Shown in pieces: positions 1 through 12,789 of a stretch of DNA of 60,000 nucleotides. Origin of the DNA: Lineus longissimus (lineage: Eukaryota > Nemertea > Pilidiophora > Heteronemertea > Lineidae). The position numbers and the translations under genes were made by a program. Below the pieces are notes generated by a model. It saw only the letters and a program-made list of their open reading frames with translations. It was not told the DNA's origin and made no database searches. Within the stretch, counting starts at the first letter, position 1. Every line of letters begins with the position of its first letter. The stretch covers positions 8,064,109-8,124,108 of the forward strand of contig NC_088325.1 in assembly GCF_910592395.1 (NCBI RefSeq), in the 5' to 3' direction.

Positions 1-3000
1 GTCTCAGGTGGGTGACTTGTCACCCAGGGCGGATGAGCTCATCTAGAGCCAACGGCCATCTAGTTCTCCACTGGCATAGCCTCGTGGAAACTAGACACCC
101 AGGCGACCTGACACACAAGCGACTAGTCACCTTGGGCAGTGGAGAAAGTTCTCCGGGGGAGACTGGCCTCCTTAGCCTTGGCCGGCAACTAGTCTAGGAG
201 ATGGAAAACTCTGTTTTAATTTTAAACTCTGTTTTAATTTTGATTAATTTATTGTACCATAAATTTCCTTGCAATGTTTATAGAAGATCATTCTTTGATT
301 TAATGTCAGGTCAGGTTAGCTACCTGCCACTGGTAACCTGTAAGCCAGTGCCACCTGTCACAGGTGGGTGACTAGTCACCCAGGGCGGATGAGCTCATCT
401 AGAGCCAACGGCCATCTAGTTCTCCACTAGCATAGCCTCGTGGAAACTAGACACCGAGGCGACCTGACACACAAGTGACTAGTCACCTTGGGCAGTGGAG
501 AAAGTTCTCCGAGGAGACTGGCCTCCTTAGCCTTGGCCGGCAACTAGTCTAGGAGATGGAAAACTCTGTTTTAATTTTAGGTTAGCTACCTGCCACTGGT
601 AACCTGTAAGCCAGTGCCACCTGTCTCAGGTGGTTGACTAGTCACCCAGGGCGGATGAGCTCATCTAGAGCCAATGGCCATCTAGTTCTCCACTAGCATA
701 GCCTCGTGGAAACTAGACACCGAGGCGACCTGACACACAAGTGACTAGTCACCTTGGGCAGTGGAGAAAGTTTTCCGGGGGAGACTGGCCTCCTTAGCCT
801 TGGCCGGCAACTAGTCTAGGAGATGGAAAACTCTGTTTTAATTTTAGGTTAGCTACCTGCCACTGGTAACCTGTCTCAGGTGGTTGACTAGTCACCCAGG
901 GCGGATAAGCTCATCTAGAGCGAACGGCCATCTAGTTCTCCACTAGCATAGCCTCTTGGAAACTAGACACCGAGGCGACCTGACACACAAGTGACTAGTC
1001 ACCTTGGGCAGTGGAGAAAGTTCTCCGGGGGAGACTGGCCTCCTCAGCCTTGGCCGGCAACTAGTCTAGGAGATGGAAAACTCTGTTTTAATTTTAAACT
1101 CTGTTTTAATTTTGATTAATTTATTGTACCATAAATCCTTCCAATGTTTATAGAAGATCATTCTTTGATTTAATTGTCAGGTCAGGTTAGCTACCTGCCA
1201 CTGGTAACCTGTAAGCCAGTGCCACCTGTCTCAGGTGGGTGACTAGTCACCCAGGGCGGATGAGCTCATCTAGAGCCAACGGCCATCTAGTTCTCCACTG
1301 GCATAGTCTCGTGGAAACTAGACACCCAGGCGACCTGACACACTAGTGACTAGTCACCTTGGGCAGTGGAGAAAGTTCTCCGGGGGAGACTGGCCTCCTC
1401 AGCCTTGGCCGGCAACTAGTCTAGGAGATGGAAAACTCTGTTTTAATTTTAAACTCTGTTTTAATTTTGATTAATTTATTGTACCATACATTTCCTTTCA
1501 ATGTTTATAGAAGATCATTCTTTGATTTAATGTCAGGTCAGGTTAGCTACCTGCCACTGGTAACCTGTAAGCCAGTGCCACCTGTCACAGGTGGGTGACT
1601 AGTCACCCAGGGCGGATGAGCTCATCTAGAGCCAACGGCCATCTAGTTCTCCACTAGCATAGCCTCGTGGAAACTAGACACCGAGGCGACCTGACACACA
1701 AGTGACTAGTCACCTTGGGCAGTGGAGAAAGTTCTCCGAGGAGACTGGCCTCCTTAGCCTTGGCCGGCAACTAGTCTAGGAGATGGAAAACTCTGTTTTA
1801 ATTTTAGGTTAGCTACCTGCCACTGGTAACCTGTAAGGCAGTGCCACCTGTCTCAGGTGGTTGACTAGTCACCCAGGGCGGATGAGCTCATCTAGAGCCA
1901 ACGGCCATCTAGTTCTCCACTAGCATAGCCTCGTGGAAACTAGACACCGAGGCGACCTGACACACAAGTGACTAGTCACCTTGGGCAGTGGAGAAAGTTC
2001 TCCGAGGAGACTGGCCTCCTTAGCCTTGGCCGGCAACTAGTCTAGGAGATGGAAAACTCTGTTTTAATTTTAGGTTAGCTACCTGCCACTGGTAACCTGT
2101 AAGGCAGTGCCACCTGTCTCAGGTGGTTGACTAGTCACCCAGGGCGGATGAGCTCATCTAGAGCCAATGGCCATCTAGTTCTCCACTAGCATAGCCTCGT
2201 GGAAACTAGACACCGAGGCGACCTGACACACAAGTGACTAGTCACCTTGGGCAGTGGAGAAAGTTCTCCGGGGGAGACTGGCCTCCTTAGCCTTGGCTGG
2301 CAACTAGTCTAGGAGATGGAAAACTCTGTTTTAATTTTAGGTTAGCTACCTGCCACTGGTAACCTGTAAGCCAGTGCTACCTGTCTCAGGTGGTTGACTA
2401 GTCACCCAGGGCGGATAAGCTCATCTAGAGCGAACGGCCATCTAGTTCTCCACTAGCATAGCCTCGTGGAAACTAGACACCGAGGCGACCTGACACACAA
2501 GTGACTAGTCACCTTGGGCAGTGGAGAAAGTTCTTCGGGGGAGACTGGCCTCCTCAGCCTTGGCCGGCAACTAGTCTAGGAGATGGAAAACTCTGTTTTA
2601 ATTTTAAACTCTGTTTTAATTTTGATTAATTTATTGTACCATAAATCCTTCCAATGTTTATAGAAGATCATTCTTTGATTTAATGTCAGGTCAGGTTAGC
2701 TACCTGCCACTGGTAACCTGTAAGCCAGTGCCACCTGTCTCAGGTGGGTGACTAGTCACCCAGGGCGGATGAGCTCATCTAGAGCCAACGGCCATCTAGT
2801 TCTCCACTGGCATAGCCTCGTGGAAACTAGACACCCAGGCGACCTGACACACTAGTGACTAGTCACCTTGGGCAGTGGAGAAAGTTCTCCGGGGGAGACT
2901 GGCCTCCTCAGCCTTGGCCGGCAACTAGTCTAGGAGATGGAAAACTCTGTTTTAATTTTAAACTCTGTTTTAATTTTGATTAATTTATTGTACCATAAAT

Positions 3001-4218
3001 TTCCTTCCAATGTTTATAAAAGATCATTCTTTGATTTAATGTCAGGTCAGGTTAGCTACCTGCCACCGGTTACTTGTAAGCCAGTGCCACCTGTCACAGG
3101 TGGGTGACTAGTCACCCAGGGCGGATGAGCTCATCTAGAGCCAACGGCCATCTAGTTCTCCACTAGCATAGCCTCGTGGAAACTAGACACAGAGGCGACC
3201 TGACACACAAGTGACTAGTCACCTTGGGCAGTGGAGAAAGTTCTCCGAGGAGACTGGCCTCCTTAGCCTTGGCCGGCAACTAGTCTAGGAGATGGAAAAC
3301 TCTGTTTTAATTTCAGGTTAGCTACCTGCCACTGGTAACCTGTAAGCCAGTGCCACCTGTCTCAGGTGGTTGACTAGTCACCCAGGGCGGATAAGCTCAT
3401 CTAGAGCCAACGGCCATCTAGTTCTCCACTAGCATAGCCTCGTGGAAACTAGACACCGAGGCGACCTGACACACAAGTGACTAGTCACCTTGGGCAGTGG
3501 AGAAAGTTCTCCGAGGAGACTGGCCTCCTTAGCCTTGGCCGGCAACTAGTCTAGGAGATGGAAAACTCTGTTTTAATTTCAGGTTAGCTACCTGCCACTG
3601 GTAACCTGTAAGCCAGTGCCACCTGTCTCAGGTGGTTGACTAGTCACCCAGGGCGGATAAGCTCATCTAGAGCCAACGGCCATCTAGTTCTCCACTAGCA
3701 TAGCCTCGTGGAAACTAGACACCGAGGCGACCTGACACACAAGTGACTAGTCACCTTGGGCAGTGGAGAAAGTTCTCCGAGGAGACTGGGCTCCTTAGCC
3801 TTGGCCGGCAACTAGTCTAGGAGATGGAAAACTCTGTTTTAATTTCAGGTTAGCTACCTGCCACTGGTAACCTGTAAGCCAGTGCCACCTGTCTCAGGTG
3901 GTTGACTAGTCACCCAGGGCGGATAAGCTCATCTAGAGCCAACGGCCATCTAGTTCTCCACTAGCATAGCCTCGTGGAAACTAGACACTGAGGCAACCTG
4001 ACACACAAGTGACTAGTCACCTTGGGCAGTGGAGAAAGTTCTCTGGGGGAGACTGGCCTCCTTAGCCTTGGCCGGCAACTAGTCTAGGAGATGGAAAACT
4101 CTGTTTTAATTTTAAACTCTATTTTAATTTTGATTAATTTATTGTACCATAAATTTCCTTCCAATGTTTATAAAAGATCATTCTTTGATTAATTTTGATT
4201 AATTTATTGTACCATAAA
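1..4218 (-). repeat. A block L1, about 14 monomers
   Basis: The longest run of A monomers in the window; it starts mid-monomer at the window edge. Monomers with and without the AT-rich spacer alternate: spacers lie near 212-310, 1095-1190, 1450-1540, 2608-2695, 2952-3050 and 4108-4218. The runs without spacer repeat at 266-267 bp. The pattern spacer, short, short, short, spacer recurs, so the block itself carries a higher-order period of roughly 1.2-1.5 kb. Confidence 0.9.
315..580. repeat. Representative A monomer (266 bp), tiled with palindromes
   Basis: One A unit, chosen because it is clean. Dyad symmetries seen in it or across its edge: CCACCTGTCACAGGTGG at 351-367; GGGTGACTAGTCACCC at 366-381; GATGAGCTCATC at 388-399; a CTAGA...TCTAG hairpin at 399-419; an 11-bp stem with a one-base bulge at 416-450 (CTAGTTCTCCAC against GTGGAAACTAG); GTGACTAGTCAC at 475-486; GGAGAAAGTTCTCC at 497-510. 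CACCTG/CAGGTG E-box cores recur. The unit ends with the motif aaactctgttttaatttt, the start of the AT-rich spacer found in some copies. No protein-coding potential is apparent. Confidence 0.85.
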
Positions 4219-5136
4219 TATGTTTTTCCTGAGCCACGTGCTTGCAGGCGCCGCCTCCTTTGCCTTAGTGAGCCAATCATATAACATCTTATATTGTAGC
4301 ATGTGATGTATGTTTTACCAGACTATTATGTGGAAGTATTGTCCTTTGCTGGATTGGGGGTACGGTTCACTTGAATAAGACAGATGTAAACAATGCAAGT
4401 TTGATAAAAGAAGCAATTATACTGTTAACCCGTTGACATGAAGGTGGCAGCACCACACTGTAGTGACTCTTAAAGGGGCAATAGGGATTACACTATGTTA
4501 TTTCTTAACTTGGAACTGAACGTTCGTGCACTTTGATGTGGCTTGAAACAGGTTGAAAAGAAAAGTCTGACTTATCTTAGACATCTGAACATGATACATG
4601 AAAGTCCATACTTTTAGTTTTAACCAGAAATACTAAATTTAGGACATAACCTGGACATGCGTCATAGAGGTTACATAACGCTGCGCAACCTGAAATTTGG
4701 TTGATGGAAATATAGCGTCAAAGGCTTTAAGATGCCTCCGCAGTTTATAAATCCAAGCGATCTACTGGTTTCACCAGTCCGGTTGATCTCCTAATGTCGC
4801 TATTGGTCACCTGTAGCTGATTACAGGTAGGCATCAGTCACTTGAGGCTGATTTATACCGTTGGGCATGATTGTCTCTTAGACTTCTACGGTTTCTGCGT
4901 AGATCTTACATTATTGTTATCAGTGTTAAAATTATAACCCCAAATCTTATTTATAATAACATCCATAAACCCTCTCCATTTGAACCATTCGGTTGCTTTT
5001 AGTCCCAGTGATTCAAAAGGTATCGCTGTTTTGTCTGGTCTTAGTAAATCTGAAATATAATTTATCCCTACTTCCTTCCAATGTTTATAAAAGATCATTC
5101 TTTGATTAATTTTGATTAATTTATTGTACCATAAAT
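4219..5136 (-). repeat. B module L-B1
   Basis: Full-length B. It runs from atatgtttttcctgagcc to the LINE-like end ttgtaccataaat. LINE-like ORF of 86 codons at 4886-5146, minus strand. Belongs to the subtype with ccgttgggcatg near 4859. Confidence 0.9.
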
Positions 5137-5146
5137 TTCCTTTCAA
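4886..5146 (-). pseudogene. LINE reverse-transcriptase C-terminal fragment captured in the satellite (representative left copy)
   Basis: Short ORF recurring in every B module. The peptide contains LWYNKLIKINQRMIFYKHW and then a GINYISDLL segment. This layout (LWYN, about 10 residues, FYKHW, GI..I.DLL, then a FESLGL stretch) resembles the C-terminal region downstream of the RT domain in L1/Tx1-type non-LTR retrotransposons, where an LWNN...W..GI..L.DLL pattern is common. No RT catalytic domain or endonuclease is present. In most copies the ORF opens with a duplicated MIFYKHWK, so the segment is repeated before and after LWYNKLIKI. Other left copies: 6490-6765, 8714-8989, 12539-12814, 14530-14805, 17112-17387, 18215-18427, 19907-20182, 22755-23030, 23858-24070, 25848-26060. 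The family match is by eye. A translated product is not implied. Confidence 0.6.
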
Positions 5147-5820
5147 TGTTTATAGAAGATCATTCTTTGATTTAATGTCAGGTCAGGTTAGCTACCTGCC
5201 ACTGGTAACCTGTAAGCCAGTGCCACCTGTCACAGGTGGGTGACTAGTCACCCAGGGCGGATGAGCTCATCTAGAGCCAACGGCCATCTAGTTCTCCACT
5301 AGCATAGCCTCGTGGAAACTAGACACCGAGGCGACCTGACACACAAGTGACTAGTCACCTTGGGCAGTGGAGAAAGTTCTCCGAGGACACTGGCCTCCTT
5401 AGCCTTGGCCGGCAACTAGTCTAGGAGATGGAAAACTCTGTTTTAATTTTAGGTTAGCTACCTGCCACTGGTAACCTGTAAGCCAGTGCCACCTGTCTCA
5501 GGTGGTTGACTAGTCACCCAGGGCGGATAAGCTCATCCAGAGCCAACGGCCATCTAGTTCTCCACTAGCATAGACTCGTGGAAACTAGACACTGAGGCAA
5601 CCTGACACACAAGTGACTAGTCACCTTGGGCAGTGGAGAAAGTTCTCTGGGGGAGACTGGCCTCCTTAGCCTTGGCCGGCAACTAGTCTAGGAGATGGAA
5701 AACTCTGTTTTAATTTTAAACTCTATTTTAATTTTGATTAATTTATTGTACCATAAATTTCCTTCCAATGTTTATAAAAGATCATTCTTTGATTAATTTT
5801 GATTAATTTATTGTACCATA
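5137..5820 (-). repeat. A block L2, 2 monomers
   Basis: Two monomers between L-B1 and L-B2. The second ends in the AT-rich spacer with the variant aaactctattttaatttt, which on the left marks monomers next to the start of a B module. Confidence 0.85.
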
Positions 5821-6740
5821 AATATGTTTTTCCTGAGCCACGTGCTTGCAGGCGCCGCCTCCTTTGCCTTAGTGAGCCAATCATATAACATCTTATATTG
5901 TAGCATGTGATGTATGTTTTACCAGACTATTATGTGGAAGTATTGTCCTTTGCTGGATTGGGGGTACGGTTCACTTGAATAAGACAGATGTAAACAATGC
6001 AAGTTTGATAAAAGAAGCAATTACACTGTTAACCCGTTGACATGAAGGTGGCAGCACCACACTGTAGTGACTCTTAAAGGGGCAATAGGGATTACACTAT
6101 GTTATTTCTTAACTTGGAACTAAACGTTCGTGCACTTTGATGTGGCTTGAAACAGGTTGAAAAGAAAAGTCTGACTTATCTTAGACATCTGAACATGATA
6201 CATGAAAGTCCATACTTTTAGTTTAAACCAGAAATACTAAATTTAGGACATAACATGGACATGCGTCATAGAGGTTACATAACGCTGCGCAACCTGAAAT
6301 TTGGTTGATGGAAATATAGCGTCAAAGGCTTTAAGATGCCTTCGCAGTTTATAAATCCAAGCGATCTACTGGTTTCACCAGTCCGGTTGATCTCCTAATG
6401 TCGCTATTGGTCACCTGTAGCTGATTACAGGTAGGCATCAGTCACTTGAGGCTGATTTATACCGTTGGGCATGATTGTCTCTTAGACTTCTACGGTTTCT
6501 GCGTAGATCTTACATTATTGTTATCAGTGTTAAAATTATAACCCCAAATCTTATTTATAATAACATCCATAAACCCTCTCCATTTGAACCATTCGGTTGC
6601 TTTTAGTCCCAGTGATTCAAAAGGTATCGCTGTTTTGTCTGGTCTTAGTAAATCTGAAATATAATTTATCCCTACTTCCTTCCAATGTTTATAAAAGATC
6701 ATTCTTTGACTAATTTTGATTAATTTATTGTACCATAAAT
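5821..6740 (-). repeat. B module L-B2
   Basis: Full-length B, nearly identical to L-B1. LINE-like ORF of 91 codons at 6490-6765 with one residue change (KIS for KIN) from gattaatt changing to gactaatt. Confidence 0.9.
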
Positions 6741-8044
6741 CCTTCCAATGTTTATAGAAGATCATTCTTTGATTTAATGTCAGGTCAGGTTAGCTACCTG
6801 CCACTGGTAACCTGTAAGCCAGTGCCACCTGTCTCAGGTGGGTGACTTGTCACCCAGGGCGGATGAGCTCATCTAGAGCCAAAGGCCATCTAGTTCTCCA
6901 CTGGCATAGCCTCGTGGAAACTAGACACCCAGGCGACCTGACACACAAGTGACTAGTCACCTTGGGCAGTGGAGAAAGTTCTCCGGGGGAGACTGGCCTC
7001 CTTAGCCTTGGCCGGCAACTAGTCTAGGAGATGGAAAACTCTGTTTTAATTTTAAACTCTGTTTTAATTTTGATTAATTTATTGTACCATAAATTTCCTT
7101 TCAATGTTTATAGAAGATCATTCTTTGATTTAATGTCAGGTCAGGTTAGCTACTTGCCACTGGTAACCTGTAAGCCAGTGCCACCTGTCACAGGTGGGTG
7201 ACTAGTCACCCAGGGCGGATGAGCTCATCTAGAGCCAACGGCCATCTAGTTCTCCACTAGCATAGCCTCGTGGAAACTAGACACAGAGGCGACCTGACAC
7301 ACAAGTGACTAGTCACCTTGGGCAGTGGAGAAAGTTCTCCGAGGAGACTGGCCTCCTTAGCCTTGGCCGGCAACTAGTCTAGGAGATGGAAAACTCTGTT
7401 TTAATTTCAGGTTAGCTACCTGCCACTGGTAACCTGTAAGCCAGTGCCACCTGTCTCAGGTGGTTGACTAGTCACCCAGGGCGGATAAGCTCATCTAGAG
7501 CCAACGGCCATCTAGTTCTCCACTAGCATAGCCTCGTGGAAACTAGACACCGAGGCGACCTGACACACAAGTGACTAGTCACCTTGGGCAGTGGAGAAAG
7601 TTCTCCGAGGAGACTGGCCTCCTTAGCCTTGGCCGGCAACTAGTCTAGGAGATGGAAAACTCTGTTTTAATTTCAGGTTAGCTACCTGCCACTGGTAACC
7701 TGTAAGCCAGTGCCACCTGTCTCAGGTGGTTGACTAGTCACCCAGGGCGGATAAGCTCATCTAGAGCCAACGGCCATCTAGTTCTCCACTAGCATAGCCT
7801 CGTGGAAACTAGACACTGAGGCGACCTGACACACAAGTGACTAGTCACCTTGGGCAGTGGAGAAAGTTCTCTGGGGGAGACTGGCCTCCTTAGCCTTGGC
7901 CGGCAACTAGTCTAGGAGATGGAAAACTCTGTTTTAATTTTAAACTCTATTTTAATTTTGATTAATTTATTGTACCATAAATTTCCTTCCAATGTTTATA
8001 AAAGATCATTCTTTGATTAATTTTGATTAATTTATTGTACCATA
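6741..8044 (-). repeat. A block L3, 4 monomers
   Basis: Four monomers, two with the AT-rich spacer. The three after 7140 closely match the monomers at 3050-3640, indicating block duplication. Confidence 0.85.
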
Positions 8045-8964
8045 AATATGTTTTTCCTGAGCCACGTGCTTGCAGGCGCCGCCTCCTTTGCCTTAGTGAG
8101 CCAATCATATAACATCTTATATTGTAGCATGTGATGTATGTTTTACCAGACTATTATGTGGAAGTATTGTCCTTTGCTGGATTGGGGGTACGGTTCACTT
8201 GAATAAGACAGATGTAAACAATGCAAGTTTGATAAAAGAAGCAATTACACTGTTAACCCGTTGACATGAAGGTGGCAGCACCACACTGTAGTGACTCTTA
8301 AAGGGGCAATAGGGATTACACTATGTTATTTCTTAACTTGGAACTAAACGTTCGTGCACTTTGATGTGGCTTGAAACAGGTTGAAAAGAAAAGTCTGACT
8401 TATCTTAGACATCTGAACATGATACATGAAAGTCCATACTTTTAGTTTTAACCAGAAATACTAAATTTAGGACATAACCTGGACATGCGTCATAGAGGTT
8501 ACATAACGCTGCGCAACCTGAAATTTGGTTGATGGAAATATAGCGTCAAAGGCTTTAAGATGCCTCCGCAGTTTATAAATCCAAGCGATCTACTGGTTTC
8601 ACCAGTCCGGTTGATCTCCTAATGTCGCTATTGGTCACCTGTAGCTGATTACAGGTAGGCATCAGTCACTTGAGGCTGATTTATACCGTTGGGCATGATT
8701 GTCTCTTAGACTTCTACGGTTTCTGCATAGATCTTACATTATTGTTATCAGTGTTAAAATTATAACCCCAAATCTTATTTATAATAACATCCATAAACCC
8801 TCTCCATTTGAACCATTCGGTTGCTTTTAGTCCCAGTGATTCAAAAGGTATCGCTGTTTTGTCTGGTCTTAGTAAATCTGAAATATAATTTATCCCTACT
8901 TCCTTCCAATGTTTATAAAAGATCATTCTTTGATTAATTTTGATTAATTTATTGTACCATAAAT
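8045..8964 (-). repeat. B module L-B3
   Basis: Full-length B. LINE-like ORF 8714-8989 has RSMQKP instead of RSTQKP at its end (gcatagatc for gcgtagatc). Subtype with ccgttgggcatg. Confidence 0.9.
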
Positions 8965-11866
8965 CCTTCCAATGTTTATAGAAGATCATTCTTTGATTTA
9001 ATGTCAGGTCAGGTTAGCTACCTGCCACTGGTAACCTGTAAGCCAGTGCCACCTGTCTCAGGTGGTTGACAAGTCACCCAGGGCGGATAAGCTCATCTAG
9101 AGCGAACGGCCATCTTGTTCTCCACTAGCATAGCCTCGTGGAAACTAGACACCGAGGCGACCTGACACACAAGTGACTAGTCACCTTGGGCAGTGGAGAA
9201 AGTTCTCCGGGGGAGACTGGCCTCCTCAGCCTTGGCCGGCAACTAGTCTAGGAGAGGGAAAACTCTGTTTTAATTTTAAACTCTGTTTTAATTTTGATTA
9301 ATTTATTGTACCATAAATCCTTCCAATGTTTATAGAAGATCATTCTTTGATTTAATGTCAGGTCAGGTTAGCTACCTGCCACTGGTAACCTGTAAGCCAG
9401 TGCCACCTGTCTCAGGTGGGTGACTAGTCACCCAGGGCGGATGAGCTCATCTAGAGCCAACGGCCATCTAGTTCTCCACTGGCATAGCCTCGTGGAAACT
9501 AGACACCCAGACGACCTGACACACTAGTGACTAGTCACCTTGGGCAGTGGAGAAAGTTCTCCGGGGGAGACTGGCCTCCTCAGCCTTGGCCGGCAACTAG
9601 TCTTGGAGATGGAAAACTCTGTTTTAATTTTAAACTCTGTTTTAATTTTGATTAATTTATTGTACCATAAATTTCCTTCCAATGTTTATAGAAGATCATT
9701 CTTTGATTTAATGTCAGGTCAGGTTAGCTACCTGCCACCGGTAACCTGTAAGCCAGTGCCACCTGTCACAGGTGGGTGACTAGTCACCCAGGGCGGATGA
9801 GCTCATCTAGAGCCAACGGCCATCTAGTTCTCCACTAGCATAGCCTCGTGGAAACTAGACACAGAGGCGACCTGACACACAAGTGACTAGTCACCTTGGG
9901 CAGTGGAGAAAGTTCTCCGAGGACACTGGCCTCCTTAGCCTTGGCCGGCAACTAGTCTAGGAGATGGAAAACTCTGTTTTAATTTTAGGTTAGCTACCTG
10001 CCACTGGTAACCTGTAAGCCAGTGCCACCTGTCTCAGGTGGTTGACTAGTCACCCAGGGCGGATGAGCTCATCTAGAGCCAATGGCCATCTAGTTCTCCA
10101 CTAGCATAGCCTCGTGGAAACTAGACACCGAGGCGACCTGACACACAAGTGACTAGTCACCTTGGGCAGTGGAGAAAGTTCTCCGGGGGAGACTGGCCTC
10201 CTTAGCCTTGGCTGGCAACTAGTCTAGGAGATGGAAAACTCTGTTTTAATTTTAGGTTAGCTACCTGCCACTGGTAACCTGTAAGCCAGTGCTACCTGTC
10301 TCAGGTGGTTGACTAGTCACCCAGGGCGGATAAGCTCATCTAGAGCGAACGGCCATCTAGTTCTCCACTAGCATAGCCTCGTGGAAACTAGACACCGAGG
10401 CGACCTGACACACAAGTGACTAGTCACCTTGGGCAGTGGAGAAAGTTCTCCGGGGGAGACTGGCCTCCTCAGCCTTGGCCGGCAACTAGTCTAGGAGAGG
10501 GAAAACTCTGTTTTAATTTTAAACTCTGTTTTAATTTTGATTAATTTATTGTACCATAAATCCTTCCAATGTTTATAGAAGATCATTCTTTGATTTATTG
10601 TCAGGTCAGGTTAGCTACCTGCCACTGGTAACCTGTAAGCCAGTGCCACCTGTCTCAGGTGGGTGACTAGTCACCCAGGGCGGATGAGCTCATCTAGAGC
10701 CAACGGCCATCTAGTTCTCCACTGGCATAGCCTCGTGGAAACTAGACACCCAGACGACCTGACACACTAGTGACTAGTCACCTTGGGCAGTGGAGAAAGT
10801 TCTCCGGGGGAGACTGGCCTCCTCAGCCTTGGCCGGCAACTAGTCTTGGAGATGGAAAACTCTGTTTTAATTTTAAACTCTGTTTTAATTTTGATTAATT
10901 TATTGTACCATAAATTTCCTTCCAATGTTTATAGAAGATCATTCTTTGATTTAATGTCAGGTCAGGTTAGCTACCTGCCACCGGTAACCTGTAAGCCAGT
11001 GCCACCTGTCACAGGTGGGTGACTAGTCACCCAGGGCGGATGAGCTCATCTAGAGCCAACGGCCATCTAGTTCTCCACTAGCATAGCCTCGTGGAAACTA
11101 GACACAGAGGCGACCTGACACACAAGTGACTAGTCACCTTGGGCAGTGGAGAAAGTTCTCCGAGGAGACTGGCCTCCTTAGCCTTGGCCGGCAACTTGTC
11201 TAGGAGATGGAAAACTCTGTTTTAATTTCAGGTTAGCTACCTGCCACTGGTAACCTGTAAGCCAGTGCCACCTGTCTCAGGTGGTTGACTAGTCACCCAG
11301 GGCGGATAAGCTCATCTAGAGCCAACGGCCATCTAGTTCTCCACTAGCATAGCCTCGTGGAAACTAGACACCGAGGCGACCTGACACACAAGTGACTAGT
11401 CACCTTGGGCAGTGGAGAAAGTTCTCCGAGGAGACTGGCCTCCTTAGCCTTGGCCGGCAACTAGTCTAGGAGATGGAAAACTCTGTTTTAATTTCAGGTT
11501 AGCTACCTGCCACTGGTAACCTGTAAGCCAGTGCCACCTGTCTCAGGTGGTTGACTAGTCACCCAGGGCGGATAAGCTCATCTAGAGCCAACGGCCATCT
11601 AGTTCTCCACTAGCATAGCCTCGTGGAAACAAGACACTGAGGCGACCTGACACACAAGTGACTAGTCACCTTGGGCAGTGGAGAAAGTTCTCTGGGGGAG
11701 ACTGGCCTCCTTAGCCTTTGCCGGCAACTAGTCTAGGAGATGGAAAACTCTGTTTTAATTTTAAACTCTATTTTAATTTTGATTAATTTATTGTACCATA
11801 AATTTCCTTCCAATGTTTGTAAAAGATCATTCTTTGATTAATTTTGATTAATTTATTGTACCATAA
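8965..11866 (-). repeat. A block L4, 9 monomers with a 1243-bp internal duplication
   Basis: Nine monomers. A block of about 0.9 kb (roughly 9040-9960) recurs 1243 bp later (roughly 10283-11200) with the same private variants, for example cccagacgacc and gtcttggagatgg. As a result the same 79-codon chance ORF appears at 9540-9779 and 10783-11022. Confidence 0.88.
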
Positions 11867-12789
11867 ATATGTTTTTCCTGAGCCACGTGCTTGCAGGCGC
11901 CGCCTCCTTTGCCTTAGTGAGCCAATCATATAACATCTTATATTGTAGCATGTGATGTATGTTTTACCAGACTATTATGTGGAAGTATTGTCCTTTGCTG
12001 GATTGGGGGTACGGTTCACTTGAATAAGACAGATGTAAACAATGTAAGTTTGATAAAAGAAGCAATTACACTGTTAACCCGTTGACATGAAGGTGGCAGC
12101 ACCACACTGTAGTGACTCTTAAAGGGGCAATAGGGATTACACTATGTTATTTCTTAACTTGGAACTGAACGTTCGTGCACTTTGATGTGGCTTGAAACAG
12201 GTTGAAAAGAAAAGTCTGACTTATCTTAGACATCTGAACATGATACATGAAAGTCCATACTTTTAGTTTTAACCAGAAATACTAAATTTAGGACATAACC
12301 TGGACATGCGTCATAGAGGTTACATAACGCTGCGCAACCTGAAATTTGGTTGATGGAAATATAGCGTCAAAGGCTTTAAGATGCCTTCGCAGTTTATAAA
12401 TCCAAGCGATCTACTGGTTTCACCAGTCCGGTTGATCTCCTAATGTCGCTATTGGTCGCCTGTAGCTGATTACAGGTAGGCATCAGTCACTTGAGGCTGA
12501 TTTATACCGTGATTATACCATGATTGTCTCTTAGACTTCTACGGTTTCTGCGTAGATCTTACATTATTGTTATCAGTGTTAAAATTATAACCCCAAATCT
12601 TATTTATAATAACATCCATAAACCCTCTCCATTTGAACCATTCGGTTGCTTTTAGTCCCAGTGATTCAAAAGGTATCGCTGTTTTGTCTGGTCTTAGTAA
12701 ATCTGAAATATAATTTATCCCTACTTCCTTCCAATGTTTATAAAAGATCATTCTTTGATTAATTTTGATTAATTTATTGTACCATAAAT
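11867..12789 (-). repeat. B module L-B4
   Basis: Full-length B of the second subtype, with ccgtgattataccatg in place of ccgttgggcatg (about 12508) and aatgtaagttt for aatgcaagttt. LINE-like ORF at 12539-12814. Confidence 0.9.

Noticed and set aside
9540-11022. Recurrent ORFs in A monomers (61-79 codons, e.g. 9540-9779, 10783-11022, 12-197)
   Set aside because: They arise from the repeat sequence itself, differ in frame and length between copies, and have no recognisable domain.
12060-12110. A piggyBac end in module B (gttaacccgttgacatg)
   Set aside because: TTAACCC is suggestive, but no complementary GGGTTAA end lies at a sensible distance in B and no transposase is near. It is left as a note.
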